Source: Trema orientale | Taxonomy: Eukaryota; Streptophyta; Magnoliopsida; Rosales; Cannabaceae | Assembly (NCBI GenBank): GCA_002914845.1 | Contig: JXTC01000168.1 | Coordinates: 388,577 to 452,576, forward strand | DNA length: 64,000 nt | Direction of reading: 5' to 3' | In this document: positions 12,108 to 23,000 of the stretch, in pieces | How the letters are laid out: every line of letters begins with the position of its first letter | Position numbering within the stretch: the first letter of the stretch is position 1 | Notes under the pieces: generated by a model | Databases searched by the model: none | The model's input: only the letters and a program-made list of their open reading frames with translations | What the model was told of the DNA's origin: nothing | Made by a program: the position numbers and the translations under genes

Positions 12108-12115
12108 TTTATATA
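12108..12115 (-). promoter_or_regulatory. TATA box of the glycine-rich protein gene
   Basis: The minus strand reads TATATAAA within GTGTATATAAAAAGC. Transcription would start roughly 30 bp downstream, near 12080, giving a leader of about 50 nt to the ATG at 12026 and excluding the ATG at 12101. Confidence 0.65.
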
Positions 12116-12700
12116 CACATTACACACAATACAAATTGGCAGAGTGTGTTTTTATTTTCTTTTTTTTTGGGTTCTCTCATCACGTCAAGTCGGAGTCATG
12201 CAGTTTGTGTTCTTCCGGGTTTTGAGACGAGAAGACTTAAACGAAACAATTGGCATTGCCGCATTGGCATGGCCTCCTTGATTTCTTGCGTCGTTGTTTT
12301 GCATTTTCAACGAACTTTTCTTACTTGCCTGTCTTTTATTTCTTTATATATATATTATTCTCTCTCTTTTTCTTAGAAGAATGAATATTTATGAGATTAG
12401 ATTCCGGGACATCATAAACAACTGTGTTGGAGCTAGATTAAGAACCCGAAACTTTCGTTAAAAACCCAGATCATAACAACTGTGTTTGATGTTTTAGCCG
12501 ATAGTTGGGTGAAAATAATAATGATCATGATAATAATAATAGACAAACAAACCAAAATACTAGGTTGATGACTCGGCTCATTGTAACAAAATGGTTCTTA
12601 GGCACCTTTTGGCTTTGGTTTCGTTCCTTGGTGTTACCTTTACCTACATATTTCCCTATTATTCTAAGGTATCTGCATTCGTCTGTGTAAAAGTTATCAT
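12116..12700. other. Intergenic: promoter side of the glycine-rich gene
   Basis: No gene seen. Short tracts of AAT/ATG repeats occur near 12513-12540. Open frames here are short and AT-biased. Confidence 0.5.
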
Positions 12701-13583
12701 TAAGCCTCCGAATTTTACACTTAGTGGCTCCTGACTTTTTAAATGACCCACTCCACTCCCGATCTATTAATGTATCCCATTTTTGCCTTTCTATCGCTAT
12801 TACGTGACAAATAAATGGAAAAAGTCTCAATTTTGATCCTCAAATTATTATAAAATTCTATTTTGACCCTCAAATTTTAGAACATTCATATGTGTTAGTG
12901 CTTTGAAAAATTAACGATCCCTTTGTGATCATGATTTAGTTTTGAAAAAATTTTGAATCTTGTTTGGACTCATCATATTGGGTGAATGTTACAATAAATT
13001 TAAATACAACTAGGATGCAATGTATTTTTAATATTCAAATCAATTATATATATATATAAGATAACTCGAAGTTTTTGTGACAAAACTTTAAAATGTAGTA
13101 TATCTTGATTATATTTGAACTTAATGTAACACTCACTAAGTATGATGACGATTACGAAAACTAAACCATAACTACAAGATCACTAATTTTTGTATCAAAG
13201 TATTTCTTTTAGATAATATTTCTAAATAAAATAAAAATTTTCTGTTACCTCATTTTTGTCTTTTCAAATTGCTTAAAATATCTTTGTTAAATACTCATGT
13301 GAGTAACAAATATTCTTTTTTTTGTTTGTTTTTAACAATAAAATGACTGTAGAGATAAAAATAAGACATTTTGATCGATCAGGTGCAAAAATATGGATGT
13401 TTCAAAATTTGAAGGCCAAAATAGAATTATACAGAGCCAAAAGTTGGGACTTTTTCCATCCATTTGTAACAGAATAGTGACAAAATGACCAAAATGGACA
13501 TGTTAATAGATCGAATGTCTCTAATAAGCCATTTAAAAAGTCAAGAACTAAAATAAGATTAGGTGTAAAGTTCAGGGGCTAAC
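12701..13583. mobile_element. Non-autonomous element with long inverted ends (about 200 bp)
   Basis: The left arm (about 12701-12900) and right arm (about 13385-13583) are inverted copies. Both contain CTGACTTTTTAAATG-type and ATGGAAAAAGTC-type blocks, ending in TTAAGCCTCCGAATTTTACA at the left and TGTAAAGTTCAGGGGCTAA at the right. Long inverted arms without coding capacity fit a Mutator-like or foldback MITE. I could not identify a clean target duplication, so the ends are approximate. Confidence 0.6.
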
Positions 13584-13764
13584 ATATGTTATTACTAATG
13601 GCACCAAAAAAATGTGTCCTATGAGATTGATGAGTTAAAATGCCATCACTCTGAAGTTAACAATTTACTCTCGGTGGGAGAAACACTCCTCGATGTCTAG
13701 TGAACATACTTTACAAAAACTTGTCTTAAAAATAAGAAAAAAAAAAGAAAATTCTCATGAGGAG

Positions 13765-14220
13765 TCAAACGTCCTCTCCGCTGCTCGATTCTGATTCCAT
13801 GGCTTTCAGACTTTCAGCCAGCATTCGCTCTCTGTTCTGCGTTTGCCTTTCAACAGCAACCATGTATAACCCTAAACAAATAATAATCAACCATCGCCAT
13901 TAGATAGGTAGGGAAAACAACACAAATTAGAAGCAAAAAAACATAGAAAACTTGTGATGATAAAAAAAAGGTTCAGAAAAAGGTAAGCATCAACATGAAG
14001 ATAAATGTATCTAAACTATAGTACTTGTGATGATAAAAAAAAGGTTCAGAAAAAGGTAAGCATCAACATGAAGATAAATGTATCTAAACTATAGTACATA
14101 CGTAATAACCAGAATCAGTGGAAAGAAAGTGAAGATGTGCGTACCGATTGCACTTCCAATTGCACATGCCCAGAGAATCCTCATGGACCATTTATCCCCG
14201 ACTACTCCTCTTCCTCCCAT
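13765..14220 (-). CDS. Conserved small single-pass membrane protein, 60 aa
   Basis: Two coding exons, 14220-14145 and 13871-13765, joined by a GT-AG intron, encode exactly 60 residues: MGGRGVVGDKWSMRILWACA at the start, then a hydrophobic span (about 14-32) leading into LYMVAVERQTQNRERMLAES and an acidic C-terminus ending GEDV. A further 5' leader exon probably ends at 15467, where a GTAAGT donor is visible; its acceptor lies at 14227, seven bases upstream of the ATG. I recall very similar short uncharacterised proteins from other plants, including the KWSMRILW and MVAVERQ blocks, but I know no established function. The C-terminal half looks amphipathic and charged. Function unknown; the membrane location is inferred. 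Confidence 0.8.
13951..14096. repeat. 73-bp tandem duplication in the intron of the 60-aa gene
   Basis: Two adjacent 73-bp units (13951-14023 and 14024-14096) appear identical by eye. The duplication is intronic and ends about 50 bp from the splice donor at 14144. Such complete identity points to a recent event or an assembly error. Confidence 0.85.
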
Positions 14221-14230
14221 TTTTGGCTGC

Positions 14231-15466
14231 TCAATACAAAACAAATTGCTTAGTATGACGATTAACAAACTATAATCTATATACTTCTTTGTTTTAGTAA
14301 TAATCAAAACTGGCTATAGAAATCATCTTTATTCATCATAAAGCCATTCAGATTATTTGCTTTTGTTATATGCCGAAGTATCTCAAGCATAGCAATATTG
14401 ATTCGTTTCTTCTTTTTAAAATCCCCAAATCCCCCGACTTCTTTTCTGAACTCGAGTGCAAAGTAGGGCTCTTTTTTTGTTGAACACTAAATCTTTTGAG
14501 AGGCCTCGAATCGGCTCTCATTTGTGAACAGATAAACTTACAAAATAGGGAATTTCAAACACCTAAAGCGCTTGCATAAAAAATAGGACCTACAAATTCG
14601 GCTAATTCAAGACTTACTCAGAAAGTGATTTTTAGAAACAGAATTGACAATTGTGAGTCTGTAAGGTTATAAATTATGAAATTCGTGCCTTCATATTTTA
14701 TCTAAACAATAATGGTTGAAGATATTACATCAAATAGCATGTTAATTCTATTAATTTATGAGATATTCTAGAGCTGGTGGCACAATCTTTCTTTATCACT
14801 TTTGAACAATATTTGAGTGTACAAACTTGATGCCAGCAATGTTATTAGTATGGCCAAAAAAGAGCTGAGCAAAACACTAGTATGGAAATTCAACCTAAAT
14901 CTTGGGCAGAATAGAATAGACCATTCAAATAGCAGTGGAAACACAAACCAACCCAGAGAACTATTATGACTAAGAAGTTAAAAATGTTAAATCCAGTAGC
15001 TTGAAAAAGGGGAAACTATTTTCAAGTGCTTAAATTCTGTTCTTGGGCTTGTCAATTGATCATATTATTATTGATACTTGCACTAAAATCAACTCATCAA
15101 AAAGAAGAGGAAACCCTCTTTGAGATGGGAAAATGAGACTAAAATCAAACATAAATAAGGATAAACAATGGAACATGGTGTTCATAGCTGAAGAAGCATA
15201 AAAACCCCCAAATTCAAAAGCTGCCAAAACTTAAGGCCTGACTTTTGAGTACTCATTTCTCAGCTAAAAAAACCAAGTTATTATTATGCCTATAAAGCTC
15301 AATAACAACTTGTACTTACAAAGAAGAAAACCCAGAAATTTTCGTAACAAAAAATGTAAAAGAAACCGAAAAAATAATATTGAAATAAATTAAATAAGAC
15401 CCAACTAATCCTGAATCATAATAAAACCTTCCTAATGGATCAAATAACAAATTTAGAGAGACTTAC
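14231..15466 (-). other. Intron in the 5' leader of the 60-aa gene (inferred)
   Basis: On the minus strand a leader exon ending AAAG is followed by GTAAGT at 15466, and an acceptor TTGAGCAG sits just before the start codon. The 1.2 kb between them contains no frame or repeat that I recognise. The exon upstream of 15467 is rich in CTCCCTCC repeats on the minus strand (about 15590-15616), typical of a plant core promoter or leader. Confidence 0.55.
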
Positions 15467-15467
15467 C

Positions 15468-15861
15468 TTTATAAAGGTGCCCAAGGGAAGTCCCCTTGAA
15501 AAAGTTGCTTTGCCTTTTGGGAACGAAGTGTGTGAGTGAGTGAGCATCGTGCAATGAGGGAGGCAAATATGAGTAGAAAGAGAGACGAGGAGGGAGGGAG
15601 GGAGGGAGGGAGGGAGATGGAGAAGCGATGGAGATTCTGAAGGCCCAATCTAAGAAGTCTGGTAAGGCCCATCTCCATCAAACGTATCATAAGCCCACTC
15701 GTCGTGAATGCATAGTATTGATTTTTTTTTTTTTAGAAATTTACAGCGAGTACCCGTTTTATAACTTATTTTCATAACTACCCATTTTTAATTTTTCTTT
15801 CAAAATTATCTTTTTCATGGTATACATTTAATGTGCAAAATATGAGTAGTATATATTTACA
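15468..15861. other. Promoter region of the 60-aa gene and intergenic DNA
   Basis: Holds the GGGA tandem tract (about 15591-15616) and then AT-rich DNA. Nine bases ATATTTACA at 15853-15861 are the left target duplication of the next MITE. Confidence 0.5.
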
Positions 15862-15955
15862 GGAGGCGGCTATAGTAGGGGCGTCCCTACGTAAGGCCCT
15901 TGTTTATACACCGTTTGATGGGAATCTGTGGGGCGCCCCTACTGTAAACGCGCCC
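15862..15955. mobile_element. MITE family A, copy 3 (internally deleted, 9-bp TSD)
   Basis: This copy is 94 bp, against about 171 bp for the others. It keeps both ends (GGAGGCGGCTATAGTAGGGG ... CCCCTACTGTAAACGCGCCC) but lacks most of the palindromic core. It is flanked by ATATTTACA on both sides (15853-15861 and 15956-15964). Confidence 0.8.
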
Positions 15956-16156
15956 ATATTTACAATGTAAATTTTTACCAATGCGGTACATATTTCATGT
16001 GCAAAATATAAATGGTATACATTTACAATGTAAATGTTTACCATAGTTTACATTTTTCATTATAAATTTGACTTTTCATATATATTTTGAAATACGTGCT
16101 AATTTTTAGTGTAATTTTTATTCATTAAATGTGTACCATGGTACATATTTGATATA

Positions 16157-16345
16157 GGCCTGTTTGGGATAGCTTTTACTTCTTGAAGTAAAAGTATAAA
16201 AAGATCTTCTTAAAAAAGATGATAGGTCCATACTTCTTTAAAAAGATCTTTTGGATAAAAAAAGATCTTCTAAAAATTCATCCAAACACTCCTAAAAGAT
16301 CTTTTGAGCCCTAAAAGATCTTTGAAAGCTGTGCCAAACGGGCCC
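16157..16345. mobile_element. Short MITE with GGCCTGTTTGG / CCAAACGGGCC ends
   Basis: The left end GGCCTGTTTGGGATAGCTTT pairs with the inverse of the right end AAAGCTGTGCCAAACGGGCCC. AAAGATCTTTT palindromes fill the interior. ATA flanks both ends, which could be a 3-bp target duplication; I cannot decide between Harbinger-like and hAT-like. Confidence 0.6.
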
Positions 16346-16487
16346 ATAGGGTGTAAAACACCAATGTCTACATTTCCAACAAAACATGTATAAAAATGGG
16401 TGTTCACGAAATAAAAATATAAAAACGGGTATTTATGGAAATATGGTTTTAAAAACGGGTATTTCTGAATTTTTTTCCTTTTTTTTT

Positions 16488-17013
16488 GTAAATGATATTA
16501 ATAGCCCTAAATTATACATGCAGTACCACTTTATCTCCTGAATTTTTAACTTACATAGTATTGTTCTTTGAATTATGTAATTGTTACAACAATAATCTTT
16601 TTGTCACAAAATATTAAATATTTAATAGAAAATAGAGATAATATTAAAAAAAAAAAAAAAACCAACCACCATTAGTGTTTCAAAAAAGCCCATACATTTT
16701 CATTTATATCAAATTAAACCTTCAATTTGTGTTTTCCTATCAAATAAGACTGGACCCACATATTTAGTCAAAATTAAAATTTTAGTTTGTTAAAAAAGAC
16801 AATTTTACCCTTTAAACTCATAAAATATATATTAAAACTAATAAATATTGAAAACAATTACTCTTGTCTTTTTTTAAAAAAAATATTTTAAGTGAAAATA
16901 ATAATTATTAAAGTAAAAAGAATTTCATCTATCCAAAACAATTTAAAAGAAAAAGAATGACAAAAGTTTTTATTTTTTTTCAAGAGTTTAAATTATTCAA
17001 AATAATTAGAATT

Positions 17014-17049
<36 letters not shown>

Positions 17050-17678
17050 AAAATTTATATAAAAAAATCGTTTTTTCATTTTTTTTTTAGTCATTTTATG
17101 TGAAACTAATAATTATTGAAACTAAAATGAGTTTAAATTATTCAAAATAATTAAATGTTAAAAATAAAAAAAATGATAAAAATTTTTATTTTTAATAATT
17201 ATTATTTTCACTTAAACTATTATTTTTTAAAATAAAAACAATAATAATTAGTTTCAATATTTATCATTTTTAATATATATTTTATGAGTTTAAGGGTGAA
17301 ATTTTCTTTCAAAATAAATCATAGTTCCAATTTTGACGAAGTGTGTGGATCCGGTTTTATTTGATAGGAAAATGNAAAATAATTAAATGTTAAAAATAAA
17401 AAAAATGATAAAAATTTTTATTTTTAATAATTATTATTTTCACTTAAACTATTATTTTTTAAAATAAAAATAATAATAATTAGTTTCAATATTTATCATT
17501 TTTAATATATATTTTATGAGTTTAAGGGTAAATTTGTCTTCTTAAACAAATCATGGTTCCAATTTGGACTAAGTCTGTGGACTTGGTTCTATTTAATAGG
17601 AAAAACAAATTTAATGTTTAATTTGATGTAAATGAAAATGTGTGGATTTTTTTTTTTTGTTAAAACACTAAAGGTAAT

Positions 17679-17714
<36 letters not shown>

Positions 17715-18130
17715 CCAATAGAAATAAGTCATTATAGAGCACATGATTTGATTGTTATGGTCAAGAATGAGATTCTGAATTTTTTAACTTACACAATAGA
17801 TTATCAAGATTTATGCAAATTATTGCAACAATGATCTCTTTTTTTTCCTCCCCAACAAACTATTAAATTTTAAACAGAAATGAGTCTAGTGCAAAGTGCA
17901 CAGTTTAATAATTATGGCTAAAAACGAGATTTTGACTCATAGAAGTAAATAGTACCCAATTATATGCTTTGTCCATAACTATTTTCTGTTAAAAAACTAA
18001 CAGTTTGTGCCAAAGGAGCTATTGCTATAACAATTACATAATTCAAGGACTATTACTATGTAAGTTGAAAATTCGGGCAACAAAGTAATACAATGAGTAT
18101 AATTCAAGGACCACTACTATATTTAACCCC
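16488..18130. mobile_element. Mutator-like MITE family B, copy 1, interrupted by a second element
   Basis: The left arm (AATAGCCCTAAATTATACAT..., GTACCACTTT) and the right arm (...GTATAATTCAAGGACC, TATTTAACCCC) match the arms of the elements at 26266-26777 and 48224-48763. The copy is long because another element occupies about 16661-17683. Flanks are T-rich and only approximately duplicated, so the ends are approximate. Confidence 0.6.
16661..17683. mobile_element. Nested element with inverted ends inside family B copy 1
   Basis: The left arm (ACCAACCACCATTAGTGTTT, then TTTCATTTATATCAAATTAA) is inverted at the right arm (TTAATTTGATGTAAATGAAA, AACACTAAAGGTAATGGTTT). The interior is AT-rich with a GA microsatellite near 17017-17042. 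Positions 17139-17374 are repeated almost exactly at 17376-17610, with a single N at 17375 between them. A related element may lie at 54614-55110. Confidence 0.55.
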
Positions 18131-18299
18131 TTTTTAAAAAAAAAATAAAATCCGCAATCATATTTTTAGTCTGTACAAAATAACTTAAATCTTATTATTT
18201 TCTTTCATGATTTTCAGATCTTAGGACCAAAATAATGTTTTTGACCCTGATATTTCAAATATTACTACCTAACTTGTTTCTTTTTGTCATAGTTCCAGC

Positions 18300-19397
18300 T
18301 AGGGGTGAACAAAAATGCAAAAATCCGACCCGACTCAAGATACCCACCCGACCCAGCCTGAGATTTCAAGTTCAAACAAATGTACTCAAATTTTCAGGTA
18401 AAATTTGACCAAATCGAAGGATTTTCGGTTTGGATACGGGTACACATTTTGAGGGATTTGGTGCCTGAATCTGACTCGAACTTGCCACTATTATTTAAAA
18501 CTTAAAGTTAGTTTTTTATTAATTTATTTCTCTTTGCTTTTTTTTTTCCCCCTTTTATATTTCAACTAGTCGGTATACTGCGCTTTGCGCGAGTTGTATT
18601 AATATTGCATATATTAAGCCTAATGTATAGTTAAGTTCAATGTATTTCAACATTAAAAAATATATTTATCTCTATATTTATTTTGATGAGACGAATGTAG
18701 CACAACCATTTGTTCGATGAATTAAATTTATTATAAGCTATCATTAATATTAAATTAAATACAATATTATATAATACATGTATATATTACAACCAATCAT
18801 AGCAAAGAAAAATAATGATAGGACCAATCATATCATAAAAAAATTAGGATTTTTCTAAAAATTTTAAAAATAGAATAATGATCAAAGATATAGTTAAGTT
18901 CAATGTATTTCAACATCAAAAAATATATTTATCTCTTTATTTATTTTGATGAGACGAATGTAACACAACTTTTTGACGTTCGATGAACTAAATTTANATT
19001 ATATAATACATGTATATATTACAACCAATTATAGCAAAGAAAAATAATGATAGGACCAATCATATCATGAAAAAATTAGGATTTTTCTAAAAATTTTAAA
19101 ATAAAATGATGATCAAAGAAACTATCAGAGTTTTGAGCTTCAGGCTTAATATATATATAGATGTTTATAAGATTATATGCATTGTGCAAATAACTAATTA
19201 TGCATAAAATGAGGAAAAAAATTTAAAATTGTTTATTATGTGGTAAAAAAGAAAGAAAAAATAAATTTTATGCTTTCATAAAACCCGACCCGAATACCCG
19301 ACCTACCGAATACTCGATCTCCGTCGGTTCAGTTTCAGTTACTTATTTTTATATACCCAAAACCGAATACCCGAAACCGACCCAATGTGCACCCCTA
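18300..19397. mobile_element. hAT-like non-autonomous element with 8-bp TSD
   Basis: The ends TAGGGGTGAACA and TGTGCACCCCTA are inverted repeats, flanked by an exact 8-bp duplication GTTCCAGC (18292-18299 and 19398-19405), the size expected of hAT elements. Subterminal regions are rich in CCCGACCCG-like blocks in both orientations. No transposase is present. A Helitron-like insertion occupies 18565-19161. Confidence 0.85.
18565..19161 (-). mobile_element. Non-autonomous Helitron nested in the hAT-like element
   Basis: Read on the minus strand it begins TCTATATATATATTAAGCC and ends with a GC-rich hairpin (ACTCGCGCAAAGCGCAGT) about 10 nt before a terminal CTAGT. The flanking bases are A at the 5' side and T at the 3' side. 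A TC start, a hairpin close to a CTAG-type end and insertion between A and T with no target duplication are the Helitron signature. Near-identical sequence occurs twice inside it (about 18610-18885 and 18890-19110), interrupted by an N at 18997. Confidence 0.75.
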
Positions 19398-19706
19398 GTT
19401 CCAGCCTTGTTTTATAACGGTATTATTTAAACCAAGAAAAAAACATAGTTCATCATAGACCAAATATAGTTGGAGTTATTTTTCTTGGACTTGAATAGTA
19501 TTTAAGTTATTAACATTTTGTTTTTCCTCAAATCTTCATGTTTTTCCTGAAAGCATTGAAAATCGAATGGTAAAGATTGTGTTATTGGTTTTTTCTTTCC
19601 TCTTCAAAGTTCCAACTATATTTTGTAGCTAATGTGAAAAGAAAAGAAAGAGAATAGGGTATTTTCCATCATCTTAAACTGTTTTCATAAATACAAGCTT
19701 TATAAG

Positions 19707-19708
<2 letters not shown>

Positions 19709-19752
<44 letters not shown>
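19709..19752. repeat. (TA)n microsatellite downstream of the CTL1-like gene
   Basis: A perfect TA dinucleotide run of about 40 bp, about 270 bp beyond the stop codon of the minus-strand gene. Confidence 0.9.
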
Positions 19753-19759
<7 letters not shown>

Positions 19760-20018
19760 ATTTTATGAGCCAAATCTAAGTAATTGCATCAATTGTCTTG
19801 TATTCTCAAAAATGTCCTTTAAGGCTTCCTTTTTCCCTCTGAGGTAGCTTTTGCCAAAAACTTTGAACATATACAACACAGGTTAAATGACACAAAAATT
19901 GCAAGGGTAAAAGGATAGGAAGGGCTAAAGGTGAGAAGGAGAACATGACCTAATAAAATTTAAAGGATTCTAGAGTTCCAACAAATATATGAGAAAATTA
20001 TACATATATGAGGTATTT

Positions 20019-23000
20019 TCACTGGGGTCCTTGAGTAAGTCTCTGCATCTCATTTTGGTCATTGAGAGTTTCAATGAGAAGGGGAGGAGCATATTGTGCA
20101 GTTCCTTGGTGCTCTTCGGAGTCTTGGCAGAAGGAAAGAATGATGGTGTCGATCGACATCTCCACTACTGCAAAGAAGAGTGTTGCTACGACATAGCCAA
20201 GACCCCAGCAAACCTGTAGGAAACACATGTGAATATCAGTTTGTTTTTGTTTTTGTTTTTTTCGTTTTGTTTTGGGTTTTTTTTTTTTCACAAGCAATCT
20301 TTGGATAGTAAGAGAACATACCAATACGGGAAACAGCGGAGAGGAGATCTTGTTGTGCGCTGATCTGTATTTGTGGCTGTCCAACATGAGGAATGAGAAT
20401 AGGGCACTCGAGAGGCTGACGCATAGTTTTCCGAGGAATAAGATGACATCTCCAATCACATTGACTCTCCCTATTCGAAGTATGTTGTTGATGATCAAAT
20501 CTGTGGCAATGGCAGATGACTTGCAGAAGCTTTTACCCGTTATGGCAATCTGCAACGCCATGAAGAGCTTAAAGGAATTAGCCAGCATGTATGAAACAAT
20601 TGAGAAGAGTATTAAGATTTCAGCATGCAACTTGTGATATAATCTAACTATTTACTGGTAAATGATTATGGATTTCGACTGGCAGGCATATAGCAGGATT
20701 AACCTGGGCAGTCTAAAAGTTCAATTCTCCCGTGTTACTCTAATATTCATTTCCAAAGGAATTTTCATTTTCATGCTCTTCCCTCACTGCTATGAAATTC
20801 TTTAGAACTAGGCTGCACCCAATTGGGTCCCACTATCACATAAATCTGCCCGGAAACCTTTAAAATTTTAGCAATGTAATTCATATTATTGTCCATTTAA
20901 TCTTATGTTAAATGAGACCAATTTTGGGAATCCAATATCTTCTTAAAGAACATATTTGTCTCTGGCATACGGCTTCCTAAGTGGTAATGTGAGAACCAGT
21001 TTCTTCTAGCATTCTGGTAAAACGGCAATAATAGTGGTGAATCTAAATATGTAGACTTGCATTCAACAACATATGCAACTATGATAACAAGTAGAATCTG
21101 TTGAATTACCATGATGAAGGCATTGCGGTTCACTGATCTGATGGTCCAATCAATACACCTCAGGCAAAACCTAGAAACATGGAATGCTGCCTTTCCAAAC
21201 CAATTATCAGGTGATGTACCAGCAACTTTCAGCTTCCGACGAATTGATTCAAGCATAAAACGGATTGATTCCACAAACGACAGAATCAGGGAGCCAAGAG
21301 CAACAGACCCAAGGCTGTACCGAATAAGTCGCTTCATGGAGGAAAAGACCGGAAGAAACGGAATTTCTGGCTGCAATTAGATAATTAAAGTAAGCATATG
21401 ATAAGGAATATGATGCCTTTGAAGATATGGTATGTAACTAATTTCGAAGCAGAACATCTCAAACAACTCATTTAGTGGTTACTAAAAACAAGCTTCATCT
21501 TGTTTTTATTTTTATACGAAACAAGCTTCATCTGTTATTATTCAGTTATGAGAAGATATTATATACAGAGAAGGTCTATCTTGCACAAATCCATTCATGT
21601 ACAATGTTTAGGGGCCTTGGATCCCCAAGTGAATTAAAATCTCGGTCACTTCAAGGTTTGATTTCAACAATTCAACCAAGCCACATTACAAAGAAGAATA
21701 GCACATTTGACCTGAACTCATTCCCTAAACATTTTACTCGGACAATTTTCTAAATCCAGCTAACTCAATCTAGTCGATTTTTATGCCACCCGTAAGACCT
21801 CATGAATTCTATAACAAACTATTGTTTGAAAAAGAATTGGAATACAAGGGATAAGAGTTGAGCTGTTTTGGCATTATGCAATAGAATTTCATGGCCGCAT
21901 GCTTTGTTGTATGTCTTTTCTAGATAGTAGGTGTCAAACAATCGACCCAGTTTTAATCATTCGATATATGACACCACATTGCAATGGTTACTCTGGTCCA
22001 AATAAATGCAGGTTTCAGTTCTCGCAATCCAAATGAAAAGAAAATTATAGACAGATCCGCAATAAAAGTCATCTGAGGCAAAAGTCGATGCACATTTCTT
22101 AGCAACTTACTGATGTTTCACCACGAGCCCAATAGTAGGAAGCTACAGAACCCGCAATCACGGTAGAAGAGCATGCTATAAAAAACTGTGTAGCCCAGTA
22201 ACCCCCAAATAAGTGGAAAAGAATGGCAACTCCGATGTGAGGGGTGTAATGAATGCTGTAACCACAGCAACGATCACAGTTGACCTTTTTTGACACAAGA
22301 TCATAAGCACAGCAGTTGGAATTGCAGTTATTCTGGAGGACCTCACCCGAACTGAAAAGATGGAAAGCAGCTGAAAACCAGAACATGTAAAAAATTGCAA
22401 GGATGGCATATGGTATGACTGGAAAAATTATTAGTGCTTGAACTTCTCCAATGACCTTTGCAGCAACCTGTAAGATTAGTGATTATGTTATAGAACATTC
22501 TAACAAACAGATTACTAAATGAAATGAAAAGGCTATAATAGTTTTCGAGTTTGTCCCAATTTAAGGGATGTAAAGGGAAAAAAATGCAGTATCAAGTAAA
22601 ATAAAGTTCTGCAGGTGTTGCCAAGAACCTGAGATGCATAATTAAAAGGGAATTTTCCTCCCGATCCTTAAAATGCAGTACTGGAAAATCAATGTGGTAT
22701 TGCGAAAGTGTACTGTCTTCTATCTAATGTTATCTATTTACTCCAATTCTTAGTGAGATTTTGTTGTCAGTGAAAAGTAAATGCCCTATCATGGGGAAAC
22801 ATCATTTGACATAATGACTTGCAGATCAGTTGGTTCCAATTCTACACTACACAGGCTTTTAATTGTTATAAGAAACTCTCTTGGATTGATTAGCTAGAAT
22901 GAATATGATATCCTTTCAGAAAAATCTAGAAATTATTAGCATCCCAATAAAAGAACTTGACTAACACATTCCCAAGGCTCTCACCTAAAGAAATTATAGG

